Positions 45,244 to 54,237 of a stretch of DNA of 64,000 nt are shown piece after piece. The stretch spans positions 3,094,991 through 3,158,990 of the forward strand of contig CP070825.1 of assembly GCA_020344415.1 (NCBI GenBank), written 5' to 3'. The stretch's first letter is position 1, and every line of letters begins with the position of its first letter. The DNA comes from Candidatus Aminicenantota bacterium. GTDB lineage: Bacteria > Acidobacteriota > Aminicenantia > Aminicenantales > Aminicenantaceae. The translations under genes were made by a program, and so were the position numbers. The notes below the pieces were generated by a model. That model worked only from the letters and a program-made list of their open reading frames with translations, made no database searches and was not told the DNA's origin.

Positions 45244-46409
45244 CTTCTTCTCAGCCATTGCAAGGGATCGAGCGGTTTTGTCTTGAAGCGAATTTCAAAG
45301 TAGAGAGAAACTCCTTCCAAAGAGCCAAAATCACCGACAAAGGCAATAGGATGTTGAGCCTTAACAAATTCTCCTTTTTTTGCCAGAAAATCTGAACAGT
45401 GGCCGTAGAGGGAATAATAGGTCATTCCATGATCGATAATAATAAGATTTCCATACCCTTTAAAATAATCTGAATAGACGACCTTGCCAGGATGGACAGA
45501 TTTAACAATTATTCCCTTTTTTCCTGGGGAAATTTCAATCCCATTGTTCATAGTGATTGTTTTGAACCGGGGATGCCTCTGAATTCCGAAGCGAGTGATA
45601 AGCTTGCCTTCGACAGGCCAGGGAAGTTTCCCTTTTTTCTCATAAAGGGGAACGAGGGGGAAGGGCAAGGAAACTTCCTTCTCGAGCAAGTTTTTTATAA
45701 AAATCTGTAATTGTTCAGACCTTTCTTTATATTCTTCGAGAGTCTGTATGTGGGTGCTTCTGTCTCTTTTTATTTCTCTTATAAGAGCCTTATTTTTTCT
45801 TTCTTGAGCCGCGAGCTCTTGGTTTTTCTGTTTTGCATTTTGGTTTAAGGTAGAGATCTCCTCTTTTTTAGCCTCTTGTGCTTCTTCATTCGTGTTTAGT
45901 TCGGTCAGTGTATTCACGTAGCCTGAGATGATATCTCGTTGATATTGGGCCAAGAGAGTCAGGCGCTTATTTTCAGAAATGAACGTTCCCATATCTTTTG
46001 CTTGGAATATGGACTGGAGAAAGCTGAATTTGCCAAACTTGTACATCGTAACGAGTATCTTCTCAATCGATTTCTTTTCTCCTTCCAGCTTTTTCTTCAA
46101 TTCAGAAATGCTCCTTTTTATAGTGGCGAGCTCTTTATTGGCCTTTTCAAGCCGCGTGTTGTAAAGTGATATTTCTTTTCTGATCAATCTTTTATTCAGG
46201 CCTATCTTATCCAGGCGCGATAGGATGGACGTTTCCTCCTTTTCTCCCTTTTTGATTTTTGCCTGGAGTTCCTTTATCTGCTCGGCTAATTTTGCCAGGC
46301 GTTTTTCATATTCAGAAATATCCTGTTGAGGTATAGAAGGTAGAGAAAGAAAGAGACTTGTCAAGATAATTGCGATCAGGAGAACTCGTGCAGTGATTTT
46401 GCAGGGCAT
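45240..46409 (-). CDS. envC: EnvC-like murein hydrolase activator (coiled coil plus degenerate LytM)
   Basis: 389 residues: a signal peptide (about 1-27), a long coiled coil (about 30-255) and a C-terminal LytM/M23 domain (about 275-388). The zinc ligands of active M23 enzymes are not all kept: NNGIEI replaces the HxGxD-type motif and SLYFEIR replaces HLHFEIR, although YGHCSD retains one histidine. This matches EnvC, which lacks peptidase activity and activates amidases under FtsEX control. It leads the operon with the S41-like and deacetylase genes. Confidence 0.88.
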   Translation of the reverse strand: MPCKITARVLLIAIILTSLFLSLPSIPQQDISEYEKRLAKLAEQIKELQAKIKKGEKEETSILSRLDKIGLNKRLIRKEISLYNTRLEKANKELATIKRSISELKKKLEGEKKSIEKILVTMYKFGKFSFLQSIFQAKDMGTFISENKRLTLLAQYQRDIISGYVNTLTELNTNEEAQEAKKEEISTLNQNAKQKNQELAAQERKNKALIREIKRDRSTHIQTLEEYKERSEQLQIFIKNLLEKEVSLPFPLVPLYEKKGKLPWPVEGKLITRFGIQRHPRFKTITMNNGIEISPGKKGIIVKSVHPGKVVYSDYFKGYGNLIIIDHGMTYYSLYGHCSDFLAKKGEFVKAQHPIAFVGDFGSLEGVSLYFEIRFKTKPLDPLQWLRRR

Positions 46410-46450
46410 GATTCTTTAATGATTATATCATAATGCCAATAAGAAAGGGG

Positions 46451-46544
46451 AAAGAAAGGGGGACACAATACTTAATTCCGTATAGGAGACTGCTAAAATC
46501 CTTAACACTTTTCTTGCAATTAAGTATTGTGTCCCCCTTTCTTT
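46451..46544. mobile_element. Perfect 27-bp inverted-repeat element (94 bp)
   Basis: AAAGAAAGGGGGACACAATA with CTTAATT (46451-46477) is exactly complementary to 46518-46544, around a 40-bp interior. A partial end, GGGGGACACAATACTTA, is found at 49820-49836. It lies between the envC and AgcS genes. From 46545 to 46645 I see nothing else. Confidence 0.75.
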
Positions 46545-46645
46545 CTACCCTCAATCATCGAGATATGTCTTATGAATCCAGTGACCGGACAGGGTTCGTC
46601 TAATATGGATAAGTCATCAGAATTGATAGAACAGTTGGAGCGCCT

Positions 46646-48145
46646 CTAAGGATTATTTCCCTCTTTTTTATAGAAATATTTGGTGGTCATTGTTCCGACT
46701 AATCCTGCTAAAAGAATGAGGGACAACAGATTGGGAAAGGCCATAAAAGCGTTGGCCACATCTCCTACATACCAGACAATATACCGGTGAGGGCCCTGGA
46801 TGATAGACCCGATGAAGAGCAATATTATAAAAGTAAGCCTGTAAGGATAGATTATCCGAATACCCAAAATGTATTCCAGGCATTTTTCACCATAATAGCA
46901 CCATCCGAGTAGAGTGGAATAGCCAAAGAGAAATGAACATAATGCAATGATTTTTCCACCGAAGGGAATGGCAGAAAAAGCTTCCGCTGTCAGGGCTGTA
47001 GATGTCAAAGCTTCCGGTGCACCGAAAGCAGCCGTTTTGAGGTAGGCTCCGGAGATGACGATGGTCAGGGTAGTCAGGGTATTAACGACTAATGTATCAA
47101 TAAAAGTTCCGGTCATAGCGATAAGACCGTTTCGAGCTGGGTCTTTGGATTTTGAAGCAGCCTGGGCGATGGCTGCCGAACCCAATCCAGATTCGTTAGA
47201 GAGAAGTCCTCTCCTAATGCCTTGGCTTATAGCTTGCTTTATGGTGACTCCAACCAAACCTCCCCCAATAGCTTTCGTGGCAAAGGCGGATTTAAAGATG
47301 ACAGAGAAAGCGGCTGGCAGTTGCGTGATATGGGAAAAGATAACGACCAGTGCTCCTCCAAAATAGAAAAGGATCATGGTTGGGACCAGTCGTTCCGATA
47401 CGCTTCCGATTCTTTTAATTCCCCCCAAAATGACCGCTCCCACAATACCCGTGATAATTAGCCCAGAGATCCAGAAAGGAATTTGGAATTCTCTGTTGAA
47501 TACCAATGCCATGGAGTTGGATTGCATCATGTTCCCTGTACCCAAGAGGGCAGCAGTGGCACCGCAGACTGCAAAGAGCATTCCCATGAATTTGGCTAAA
47601 TTTATGTTTTTGATACCGTGTCTGGCATAGAACATCGGACCGCCGGACATTTCTCCTCGTTCATTCTTAATCCTGAACCTGACTCCCAAGAAACCTTCAG
47701 CGTACTTTGTCGCCATACCGAAGAAGCCAGCGATCCACATCCATACAGGAGCTCCGGGACCACCCACGGCTATAGCCGTAGCCACTCCTGCGAGGTTCCC
47801 ATTCCCAACAGTGGCTGCCAAGGCAGTCATCAGGGCTGCATAAGGAGAAATGTCTCCCTCTTCTTTCTCAGATTTGTCCTTTTTCGTTGCTCCCTGGAGA
47901 ACCATCTGCAATGAATTTTTCAGTCTTCTGACCTGGATTAGACGGGTGAGAAACGTCAATAGAATTCCGGTTCCAAGAAGAAGTCCGATCATCCAGTAGC
48001 CCCACATGAAATCGCTTGCTTTTGTGATAAAAATAAGGGCTCTATCCAGCAGAGAAAGATTAATCGTGAAGCTGAGATCCAGTATTTCTGTTTCTTCTTT
48101 TATCTCTATTTCTTCTTCAAAAGGAGTCATTTCGTAGAGGTCCAT
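46646..48145 (-). CDS. AgcS-family sodium:alanine/glycine symporter (transporter part of an interrupted fusion)
   Basis: 499 residues downstream of the first in-frame ATG after the stop codon. The transporter core (from about residue 30) is full length, with the AgcS signatures ALAATVGNGNLAGVATAIAVGGPGAPVWMW, GFFGMATKYAEGFLGVRF and GLGSAAIAQAASKS and about ten or eleven spans. The first ~28 residues continue a beta-sandwich domain whose beginning lies upstream, beyond an in-frame TAA at 48224-48226. No Shine-Dalgarno precedes this ATG, so translation of the core may need reinitiation or readthrough. It is cotranscribed with the NSS symporter. Confidence 0.85.
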   Translation of the reverse strand: MDLYEMTPFEEEIEIKEETEILDLSFTINLSLLDRALIFITKASDFMWGYWMIGLLLGTGILLTFLTRLIQVRRLKNSLQMVLQGATKKDKSEKEEGDISPYAALMTALAATVGNGNLAGVATAIAVGGPGAPVWMWIAGFFGMATKYAEGFLGVRFRIKNERGEMSGGPMFYARHGIKNINLAKFMGMLFAVCGATAALLGTGNMMQSNSMALVFNREFQIPFWISGLIITGIVGAVILGGIKRIGSVSERLVPTMILFYFGGALVVIFSHITQLPAAFSVIFKSAFATKAIGGGLVGVTIKQAISQGIRRGLLSNESGLGSAAIAQAASKSKDPARNGLIAMTGTFIDTLVVNTLTTLTIVISGAYLKTAAFGAPEALTSTALTAEAFSAIPFGGKIIALCSFLFGYSTLLGWCYYGEKCLEYILGIRIIYPYRLTFIILLFIGSIIQGPHRYIVWYVGDVANAFMAFPNLLSLILLAGLVGTMTTKYFYKKEGNNP

Positions 48146-48379
48146 CTTGATAATGTATGTTCCAGGTCTAAGGTTGCGGTAGATGAAGTTTCCCTGCGGA
48201 TCGAGTATTGTCTCAGTAAAATATTATTCTCCCAGTGCTTTAAGAAGGATGCTTCCCTCAGTGTAAGGTGTCCCTTTAGGAGCGAGGATAACCTTGCCTT
48301 TGATTTCGGCTGCCCTCAGATTTGAAAAGCTTACGAGGCAGGCAAATAGGAAAATGATGGCGAGCGTTTTTTTCTTCAT
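48146..48379 (-). pseudogene. Signal peptide plus carboxypeptidase-regulatory-like domain, split from AgcS by an in-frame TAA
   Basis: From ATG 48379 (AAAGGA 5 nt upstream, 9 bp after the NSS stop) the frame encodes a signal peptide (MKKKTLAIIFLFACLVSF) and EIKGKVILAPKGTPYTEGSI up to codon 51, then TAA at 48224-48226. It then continues, still in frame, as FTETILDPQGNFIYRNLRPGTY into the AgcS gene. The parts together look like one CarboxypepD_reg-type beta sandwich placed before the transporter. A single base change in the TAA would restore an intact fusion of about 577 residues. Confidence 0.75.
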
Positions 48380-48388
48380 TGGCTTCCT

Positions 48389-49750
48389 TTATCCTGAAAC
48401 AATTGTTTTTATGAAAATGAGAATAATAATTATTGCTATGGGAGTAAGAAATTTAACCGAAAAGGTCCAGAGAGGTCTGATTCTGAATCGTGGATTTCCA
48501 GAAAAGATTTCCTGGATTGCCTTTTTTGCCCCCCAGGCATATCCCAGAAAGAGACAAATAAAAAGAGCCCCTACTGCTAGAGCAATATTGCCGAATATTG
48601 TGTCAAATATGCTAAAAACATTAATTTTCGTAAAAAATTCCATTCCTCCCCAAGAAAGGGCAGAGGGTACTCCAACAAAAAATGCAAGGGAACCTATGAC
48701 AATAGCCGCTTTTTGTCTGGGCCAATTCCGCTCGTCAACGAAATAAGCTACAGGAACTTCCAGCAGGGATATGGTCGAGGTTAAGGCAGCCACGATAAGA
48801 AGAGCGAAGAAGAGAATTCCAAAAATATATCCTCCAGGTATCTGGGAAAAGATAATAGGAAAAATCTCGAATACGAGGCCCACTCCCCCTACATCGCCTG
48901 GCTGCCCGGAGAAAGCAAGAGTTGGGAAGATGATGAGTCCCGCTAGAAGGGCTATAAGCGTGTCTGCGAAAGAAACCCATCCGGCCGAAGTGACGAGGTT
49001 GTCAGATTTGGAGAGATAGCTGCCGTAGGTAATTATCGTCCCCATGCCCAGGCTTAAAGAAAAGAAAGCCTGCCCCAAGGCGAAAAGGACGACTTTGCCG
49101 CTGAATTTAGAGAAATCAGGTTTGAGATAAAAACTAAGCCCTTCGCCGGCATGCGGAAGTGTTAACGCTCTGATAGCCAGGAAGATTATCAAGAGAAAGA
49201 GAATGGGCATGAGTACTTTGGTCCATCTTTCTATTCCTTTTCTGACTCCTCTTGAAATGATATATGTGGTTATCCCTAGGATCACCATAAGATAAATCAG
49301 GACCTGAAGAGGGTCTGAGCTAAATTCTGTGAATATTCTGCTTGTTATCTGGCCTGTAATTTCTCCCTTGAAAGCACCTGACCCGGTTTTAACCAGGTAA
49401 CCAATAGCCCAACCCGCCACAACAGAATAGTAGGAAAGAATACCTACGCCAGTTATGATTCCCATATAACCGATGAGTTTCCACGGCGAGCTGGGTTTTA
49501 TGTAATTAAAGGCTCCCACAGGGTTTTTCTGGGTATGGCGTCCGATGGTTAGCTCTGCCAGCATGACTGTAAATCCGATAAAAACAACAGCTAAAATGTA
49601 GACCAAAACAAAGACCGCTCCTCCGTTTTGGCTCGCTGTGGTCGGGAAGCGCCAGATGTTGCCCAGACCTATCGCTGAGCCAGTAGCTGCTAAGATAAAG
49701 GCGATTTTGGAGCCCCATATTCCTCTTTCCTTCTGTTCCTGGCCATCCAT
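48389..49750 (-). CDS. Sodium:neurotransmitter symporter family (NSS/LeuT-like) transporter
   Basis: 453 residues with about eleven to twelve spans. The first span holds the sodium- and substrate-binding signature ILAATGSAIGLGNIWRFP, followed by NGGAVFVLVYILAVVFIG, and span 6 is recognisable as FFSLSLGMGTIITYGSY. Bacterial members move amino acids such as tryptophan, tyrosine or leucine with sodium. It is the first gene of a two-gene cluster with the AgcS transporter, suggesting amino-acid scavenging. The start carries GGAG about 6 nt upstream. Confidence 0.92.
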   Translation of the reverse strand: MDGQEQKERGIWGSKIAFILAATGSAIGLGNIWRFPTTASQNGGAVFVLVYILAVVFIGFTVMLAELTIGRHTQKNPVGAFNYIKPSSPWKLIGYMGIITGVGILSYYSVVAGWAIGYLVKTGSGAFKGEITGQITSRIFTEFSSDPLQVLIYLMVILGITTYIISRGVRKGIERWTKVLMPILFLLIIFLAIRALTLPHAGEGLSFYLKPDFSKFSGKVVLFALGQAFFSLSLGMGTIITYGSYLSKSDNLVTSAGWVSFADTLIALLAGLIIFPTLAFSGQPGDVGGVGLVFEIFPIIFSQIPGGYIFGILFFALLIVAALTSTISLLEVPVAYFVDERNWPRQKAAIVIGSLAFFVGVPSALSWGGMEFFTKINVFSIFDTIFGNIALAVGALFICLFLGYAWGAKKAIQEIFSGNPRFRIRPLWTFSVKFLTPIAIIIILIFIKTIVSG

Positions 49751-49815
49751 TTCATTCTCCTTTATATGGAAAAGCGGAAAAGTCTCATTTTATTTCAATA
49801 TTTATTACCATAATA

Positions 49816-49990
49816 ATCAGGGGGACACAATACTTATTTACTCATTTATTCATATAGCAATAAATATTAAATATTGTCCGAATGAACCATTTATTAAATT
49901 CGATTACTTTCATAATGCTGTCTAACGAGATAATTGTAGAGCAAAGTGGCAGTTGATTATAAATTTTGGGGTCAGGTCTTGTTTTTTGTT
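49816..49990. repeat. Fragments of GGGGGACACAATACTTA and GGGGTCAGGTCTTG repeats
   Basis: GGGGGACACAATACTTA (49820-49836) is one end of the element at 46451-46544, without its partner arm. GGGGTCAGGTCTTGTTTTTT (from about 49969) resembles the pair at 8360-8440. The rest of the 370-bp gap before the glycerate kinase is A/T-rich and shows no further feature. Confidence 0.55.
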
Positions 49991-50119
49991 TTTTTTATGT
50001 AAACAGCTATCGTTTTTTTATCCCGCTTTCATTGTTGAAGGCAAAATCGAAGAAAAGGAAAAATTTCATGTTCGTTTCCTCCTTCCCAAATCTTGTGAAT
50101 TCATATATATTTGGCATAC

Positions 50120-51475
50120 ATGGCTTCGACAAAAATCACTGACGCTGAACTTTTTAGGAAAGCAGAGAAAATATACAGGGCTGCCTTGTCAGAAGTTGTT
50201 CCAGAGAATCTTATCAAAAAAAATGTTTCTGTTCACGAAGAGAAACTGATTGTTCAAGATAGAAGTTTTGATCTAAGAAGGTTTGATAATATTTATTTAG
50301 TGGCGATCGGAAAGGCAGCGCCTTTCATGGCTAAAGGCCTCAGGGCTGTCCTCAAGGATAGAATTAAAGAGGGAATTGCCCTTTATCTCCCCCAAAACAA
50401 GATAGCCTTGAAGAACATTACCGCTCTGCCTGCTTCCCATCCTCTTCCTGATGAAAGAAGTTTCCAAGCCGCCCAAAGAATTCTTAACCTCGCAACAAAA
50501 TTAAGAGAAAAGGACCTTATGTTTGTACTTATATCAGGAGGCGGTTCTGCCCAAATCAGCCTTCCAGCCTCTGGAATTTCACTTGAAGAAAAAAGGGTAA
50601 TAACCGATAGGCTTCTTTTGGCAGGAGCAGATATAACAGAGCTTAATACTGTTCGAAAGCACCTCTCCAGGATCAAGGGGGGACGTTTGGCACAAGAGGC
50701 CTTCCCAGCAACAGTAATCAGCCTAGTTATTTCAGATGTTCGTGGGAATGATTTGGAGAATATTGCTTCTGGTCCGACCCATTGGGATTCGTCAACCTAC
50801 GGAGATGCTTTTCAGGTGTTGAAAAAATATAATCTCTGGGACAGAGCCCCGGCTTCCATAAGAACTGTCATTAAGAGTGGGGTGCGGAATAAAATCCAGG
50901 AAACAGTAAAGAGGGAAGCCCCCATTTTCAAACAAATTCATAACATAATAATCGGTGATAATCTTGAAGCGTTGAGAACGGCCAAAGGGGAGGCAGAGAA
51001 ACTCGGTTTTCGAAGTTTTATCCTCACTTCTTCAGATCACGGGGAAGCCAGGAAAGTTGCCCAAAATTATGTCTCTCTTTTCTTAAATGTTCTCGAATCA
51101 GAAAAGGCTACTTCCCGGCCCTTGTGCCTTTTAGCAGGAGGGGAGCTAACTGTCACAGTGAAAGGAAAAGGAAAGGGAGGTCGAAACCAGGAATTTGCAT
51201 TAGCTTCTTTGATAGAAATGAAAAAGTCGCTTCGAGGAGAAGCAAAATGGTTGATATTAAGCATTGGAACAGATGGCATTGACGGTCCCACAGATGCAGC
51301 AGGTGCCTGGATTACGCCTTCAATCCTGGAGACTATACAGGGATTATTTCTCGACCCTATTCAGTATCTCAATAATAATGATTCATATAATTTTTTTAAA
51401 AAAGTCGGCAGATTAATTCTCACTGGGCCCACCCATACCAATGTCATGGATCTCCGCCTCTTCTTGATTGAATAA
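50120..51475 (+). CDS. Glycerate 2-kinase (DUF4147 plus MOFRL domains)
   Basis: About 451 residues. The N-terminal DUF4147 domain contains VAIGKAAPFMAKGL, ASHPLPDERS, FVLISGGGSAQISLPASGISLEEKRVITDRLL and NTVRKHLSRIKGGRLA. The C-terminal MOFRL domain contains GGRNQEFALAS, SIGTDGIDGPTDAAGAW and TGPTHTNVMDL. This is the GckA/GarK-II-type kinase that makes 2-phosphoglycerate from glycerate. The ATG at 50120 has no Shine-Dalgarno; a TTG lies 9 bp upstream. It ends in a GGGGACAGTCCCC hairpin that may terminate transcription. Confidence 0.92.
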   Translation: MASTKITDAELFRKAEKIYRAALSEVVPENLIKKNVSVHEEKLIVQDRSFDLRRFDNIYLVAIGKAAPFMAKGLRAVLKDRIKEGIALYLPQNKIALKNITALPASHPLPDERSFQAAQRILNLATKLREKDLMFVLISGGGSAQISLPASGISLEEKRVITDRLLLAGADITELNTVRKHLSRIKGGRLAQEAFPATVISLVISDVRGNDLENIASGPTHWDSSTYGDAFQVLKKYNLWDRAPASIRTVIKSGVRNKIQETVKREAPIFKQIHNIIIGDNLEALRTAKGEAEKLGFRSFILTSSDHGEARKVAQNYVSLFLNVLESEKATSRPLCLLAGGELTVTVKGKGKGGRNQEFALASLIEMKKSLRGEAKWLILSIGTDGIDGPTDAAGAWITPSILETIQGLFLDPIQYLNNNDSYNFFKKVGRLILTGPTHTNVMDLRLFLIE

Positions 51476-51528
51476 AAAGGGGACAGTCCCCTTTTTTCCA
51501 TTGTAAAAAAGGGACAGTCCCCTTTTTT
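51474..51528. repeat. Two GGGGACAGTCCCC hairpins with A/T flanks, possible terminators
   Basis: AAAAAGGGGACAGTCCCC with a run of six T (51474-51497) and a near-identical second unit (51505-51528) each form a 6-bp GC stem extended by A-T pairs. The first starts inside the glycerate kinase stop codon. The same hairpin is present at 11101-11118. Confidence 0.7.
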
Positions 51529-51539
51529 CCAAAAGCCAC

Positions 51540-51870
51540 GATAGCTGAAGTGATTTTGGAAATCTCTGAAGCAACCTTGAAGATTTAGCCTTCCCGAGCT
51601 GTCTTTCGAAGGGACCCGGCGAAGTCGGGCGCCGAGGATATTTGAGAAAGCTCAGGCCAGTGGGCTCAGAAAACACGCAACTTTTGCCCCAGCGAGTCAA
51701 AAGCTGCTCGGTTTCAGGCTTCGCTCTCCTCTTCGAGGAACCATGCCCGCTCAGCCTTCAAACGGTTTTTTTCACCCACTGCCCTTCACTTATCTAGCGA
51801 GGAGGACAGTGAGGGAATGGCGTTAAAAATCTGAAGGGAGCAGGAAGATTTCCGAAATCATGGCTCTATC
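51540..51870. other. ~330-bp structured repeat element, copy 1 (candidate ncRNA or folded mobile element)
   Basis: The ends TGATTTTGGAAATC (51551-51564) and GATTTCCGAAATCA (51847-51860) form a 14-bp stem with one G-T pair; GATAG/CTATC extends it. The interior contains a GCAACTTTTG/CAAAAGCTGC stem (51677-51715), a TCCTC-TTC-GAGGA hairpin and the tract CGGTTTTTTTCACCCACTGC. The core from about 51670 to 51785 is almost identical to that of copy 2 at 58200-58325. No coding potential is convincing on either strand. Confidence 0.7.
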
Positions 51871-51966
51871 AATAAAATTGAGATGTTTACTGTTACAAAA
51901 AAGAGATTGCATCTTCAACTCCTACTTCTTAAAATTATAAGTTATATCAAGCGAGGAGGTGTCTCG

Positions 51967-53163
51967 ATGCCTGCTGTAGAAATCAAACCGGATGTTTTTT
52001 GGGTTGGAGTCAATGATAGAACCACCGATCTTTTTGAAGGCATATGGCCTATCACAAAGGAAGGTGTCTCATACAATTCATATCTCATTGATGATGAAAA
52101 AAAGGCGATCATAGATCTTACAAAGTCAATCAAAGGAGATGAATTTCTTGCTCAGATCGACGAAGTTGCCGATATTTCAAAGATTGATTATATAATCGTG
52201 AATCACATGGAACCAGATCATTCAGGACTTTTGAGGACATTTAGAAGGATTGCTCCTCAGGCAACTATCCTGGGATCGGCGAAAACAAAAGATATGCTGG
52301 AAAGCTTTTTTTCTATAAAAGATAATGTTCAGGTTGTTAATGACGGAGATACACTCTCTTTGGGGAAGAAGACGCTGAAGTTTTTTTCTACACCTTTTCT
52401 CCATTGGCCTGAGACAATAATGACCTACGAGGCTTCTCATAAGATTCTCTTCGCCTGCGATGCTTTCGGAAGCTATGGCGCCATCCGCGGCTCCATTTTT
52501 GATGACGAATGTGAGCACTTCGATTTTTATCAGAAAGAAGCTCTCCGCTACTATGTAAACATTGTGGCTAATTACAGTACACGGGTATTGAGAGCCATAG
52601 AGAAGCTCTCCGGCATTCCTGTTGAGGTTATTGCCCCCTCTCATGGTCTTATCTGGCGAAAAAACATTTCACTTATCGTCAACCTCTATAAAAAGTGGGC
52701 TGAATATGCGAGCGGGGATACCGAACCAGGAATAACCCTTATTTACGGCTCTATGTATGGTAATACAGAGGTCATGATGAATGCAGTAGCCCAGGGGATT
52801 TCCCGGACGGGAGTTCCCCTTGAGATTTTTGATGGATCCCGAACACATTCCAGCTACATTCTTCCCTCTCTATGGACAAAGAGAGGAGTCATAGTAGGAG
52901 CCTCTACTTATGAAGTCTCCCTCTTTCCTCCGGTCGCAGAGGTCTTAAACATGGCCGCGCAAAAACATATCAAGAATAAAAAGGCTGCTTTTTTCGGAAG
53001 CTATGGATGGAGCGGTGGAGCACTGAAAGGATTGAAGAGGATCATCGAACCGCTGAAATGGGATCTTGCAAATACTTTAGAATTTGTCGGGTCCCCCACA
53101 GGAGAAGAACTCAAGAAGGGAGAGAGATTCGGAGCCAGTTTTGCAGAATTGATAAAGAAGTAG
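51967..53163 (+). CDS. fprA: FprA-type A flavoprotein (flavodiiron oxygen/NO reductase)
   Basis: 398 residues. The ATG at 51967 follows GAGGAGG and is preferred over one 84 bp upstream. The N-terminal metallo-beta-lactamase-like domain (about 1-245) carries the diiron ligand motif HMEPDHSG plus further histidine/aspartate ligands in HWPETIM, CDAFG and PSHGLIW. The flavodoxin domain (about 250-398) has the FMN loop IYGSMYGNTEVM. No rubredoxin domain is fused. It reduces O2 to water or NO to N2O and is typical of anaerobes that meet occasional oxygen. Confidence 0.94.
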   Translation: MPAVEIKPDVFWVGVNDRTTDLFEGIWPITKEGVSYNSYLIDDEKKAIIDLTKSIKGDEFLAQIDEVADISKIDYIIVNHMEPDHSGLLRTFRRIAPQATILGSAKTKDMLESFFSIKDNVQVVNDGDTLSLGKKTLKFFSTPFLHWPETIMTYEASHKILFACDAFGSYGAIRGSIFDDECEHFDFYQKEALRYYVNIVANYSTRVLRAIEKLSGIPVEVIAPSHGLIWRKNISLIVNLYKKWAEYASGDTEPGITLIYGSMYGNTEVMMNAVAQGISRTGVPLEIFDGSRTHSSYILPSLWTKRGVIVGASTYEVSLFPPVAEVLNMAAQKHIKNKKAAFFGSYGWSGGALKGLKRIIEPLKWDLANTLEFVGSPTGEELKKGERFGASFAELIKK

Positions 53164-53202
53164 ACCTCGTTTGCGTTTGGTTTTTTCCATCATAAAGAAA
53201 AG

Positions 53203-54144
53203 ATGAAATCTATACTTTTATTTCGACTTGGGGGTTTGGGGGACATGTTGGTAGCCTTCCCTTCAATTTATCTCGTCCGAAAAAAGCTCTCCCCGTGTTC
53301 TATCACTCTGGTCTGCCGGGAGGAGTATGGATCGATCCTGAAAGAAACTGGCATTGTGGATGATCTTATTTCTGAAGGTGATGTTAATCTTGCTCCTCTT
53401 TTTGCAGGTTCTGTTCGTCTTGATGGAACCCTTGTCAGGTGGCTGGAGGGCTTTTCTATAATTTTGGGTTGGATGCAGAAAAAAAGCAGTATGCAAATAA
53501 CAAAGAGCCTTCTTTTTCAAAACAGAAAGGGCATTCGCTTTTTTGTTTTTGATCCCGCCTATCCAGGCCCGATAAGCAAGTTTTTTTTTGAAAAAACCGC
53601 CGAATTTTTGAAAGGAGATGAACCAGTTAACTTCAATGAGTGCAGCAGTCTGCCCTTCAGCCTTAAACAGAAGCAGGATGGCCTAGGACTTCTTGGGAGA
53701 AGAGCTTTAAAGCAAAACAAGCAGATTCTGGTCGTTCACCCGGGAAGTGGGAATACAGAGAAGTGTTGGCCTATTCACAATTTTATCAGGATAATCACTC
53801 AATTAGGCCAGAAAAGAATTAGAGGAGCATTAGTCACTGGAATGGCTGAAGAGAAGATAGAAGATGTCATTGAAAAGGCTCAATTGCCTGAGGGTTGGAC
53901 TTGGCTTCGAAATCCACCTCTTTTGAAACTTGCAGAGCTGCTTTCATCAACGGACTTTTATCTTGGAAATGATTCGGGTGTGACGCATCTTGCAGCCGCC
54001 TGCGGGACAAATGGTGTAGCTCTTTTTCGAAAAGATTTGGCAGACAAGTGGAGACCTTACGGCCGTGTTTCTGTTCTCAACGGAGAGTCCATCTCTGATA
54101 TAAAATTTGACTCTGTTTGGGAGGCTGTAGCAAATCCAGGATAA
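53203..54144 (+). CDS. GT9-family ADP-heptose:LPS heptosyltransferase
   Basis: 313 residues, GT-B fold. The N-terminal motif LLFRLGGLGDMLVAFPSIYLVRKK is the acceptor-side loop. The C-terminal nucleotide-sugar side has VVHPGSGNTEKCWPIHNFIRI and YLGNDSGVTHLAAACGTNGVALF, the signature of the family. It should add heptose to the lipid A-linked core using ADP-heptose made through RfaE2. It lies 39 bp after fprA, probably in the same transcript by chance of orientation. Confidence 0.9.
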   Translation: MKSILLFRLGGLGDMLVAFPSIYLVRKKLSPCSITLVCREEYGSILKETGIVDDLISEGDVNLAPLFAGSVRLDGTLVRWLEGFSIILGWMQKKSSMQITKSLLFQNRKGIRFFVFDPAYPGPISKFFFEKTAEFLKGDEPVNFNECSSLPFSLKQKQDGLGLLGRRALKQNKQILVVHPGSGNTEKCWPIHNFIRIITQLGQKRIRGALVTGMAEEKIEDVIEKAQLPEGWTWLRNPPLLKLAELLSSTDFYLGNDSGVTHLAAACGTNGVALFRKDLADKWRPYGRVSVLNGESISDIKFDSVWEAVANPG

Positions 54145-54171
54145 GGCCTGAACTGTCAATTATACTCAAGT

Positions 54172-54237
54172 AATAAAAACCTGAACGGAGCAGAGGGATT
54201 TCCAAAATCATGCTTTTCTCACGAAAATTGAGATGCT
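54172..54237. repeat. Partial third copy: right end of the ~330-bp element
   Basis: TAAAAACCTGAACGGAGCAG and GGATTTCCAAAATCATG, followed by AAAATTGAGATGCTTGC, match the right end and downstream flank of copy 1 (51826-51888) at roughly four of five positions. No left arm or core is present. The conserved AAAATTGAGATG supplies the -35 element of the next promoter. Confidence 0.6.

Noticed and set aside
51540-51870. Element copy 1 as a group II intron, RNase P, tmRNA or 6S RNA
   Set aside because: I could not match conserved domain V, P4 or tRNA-like features by eye; a covariance-model search is needed to exclude them formally.
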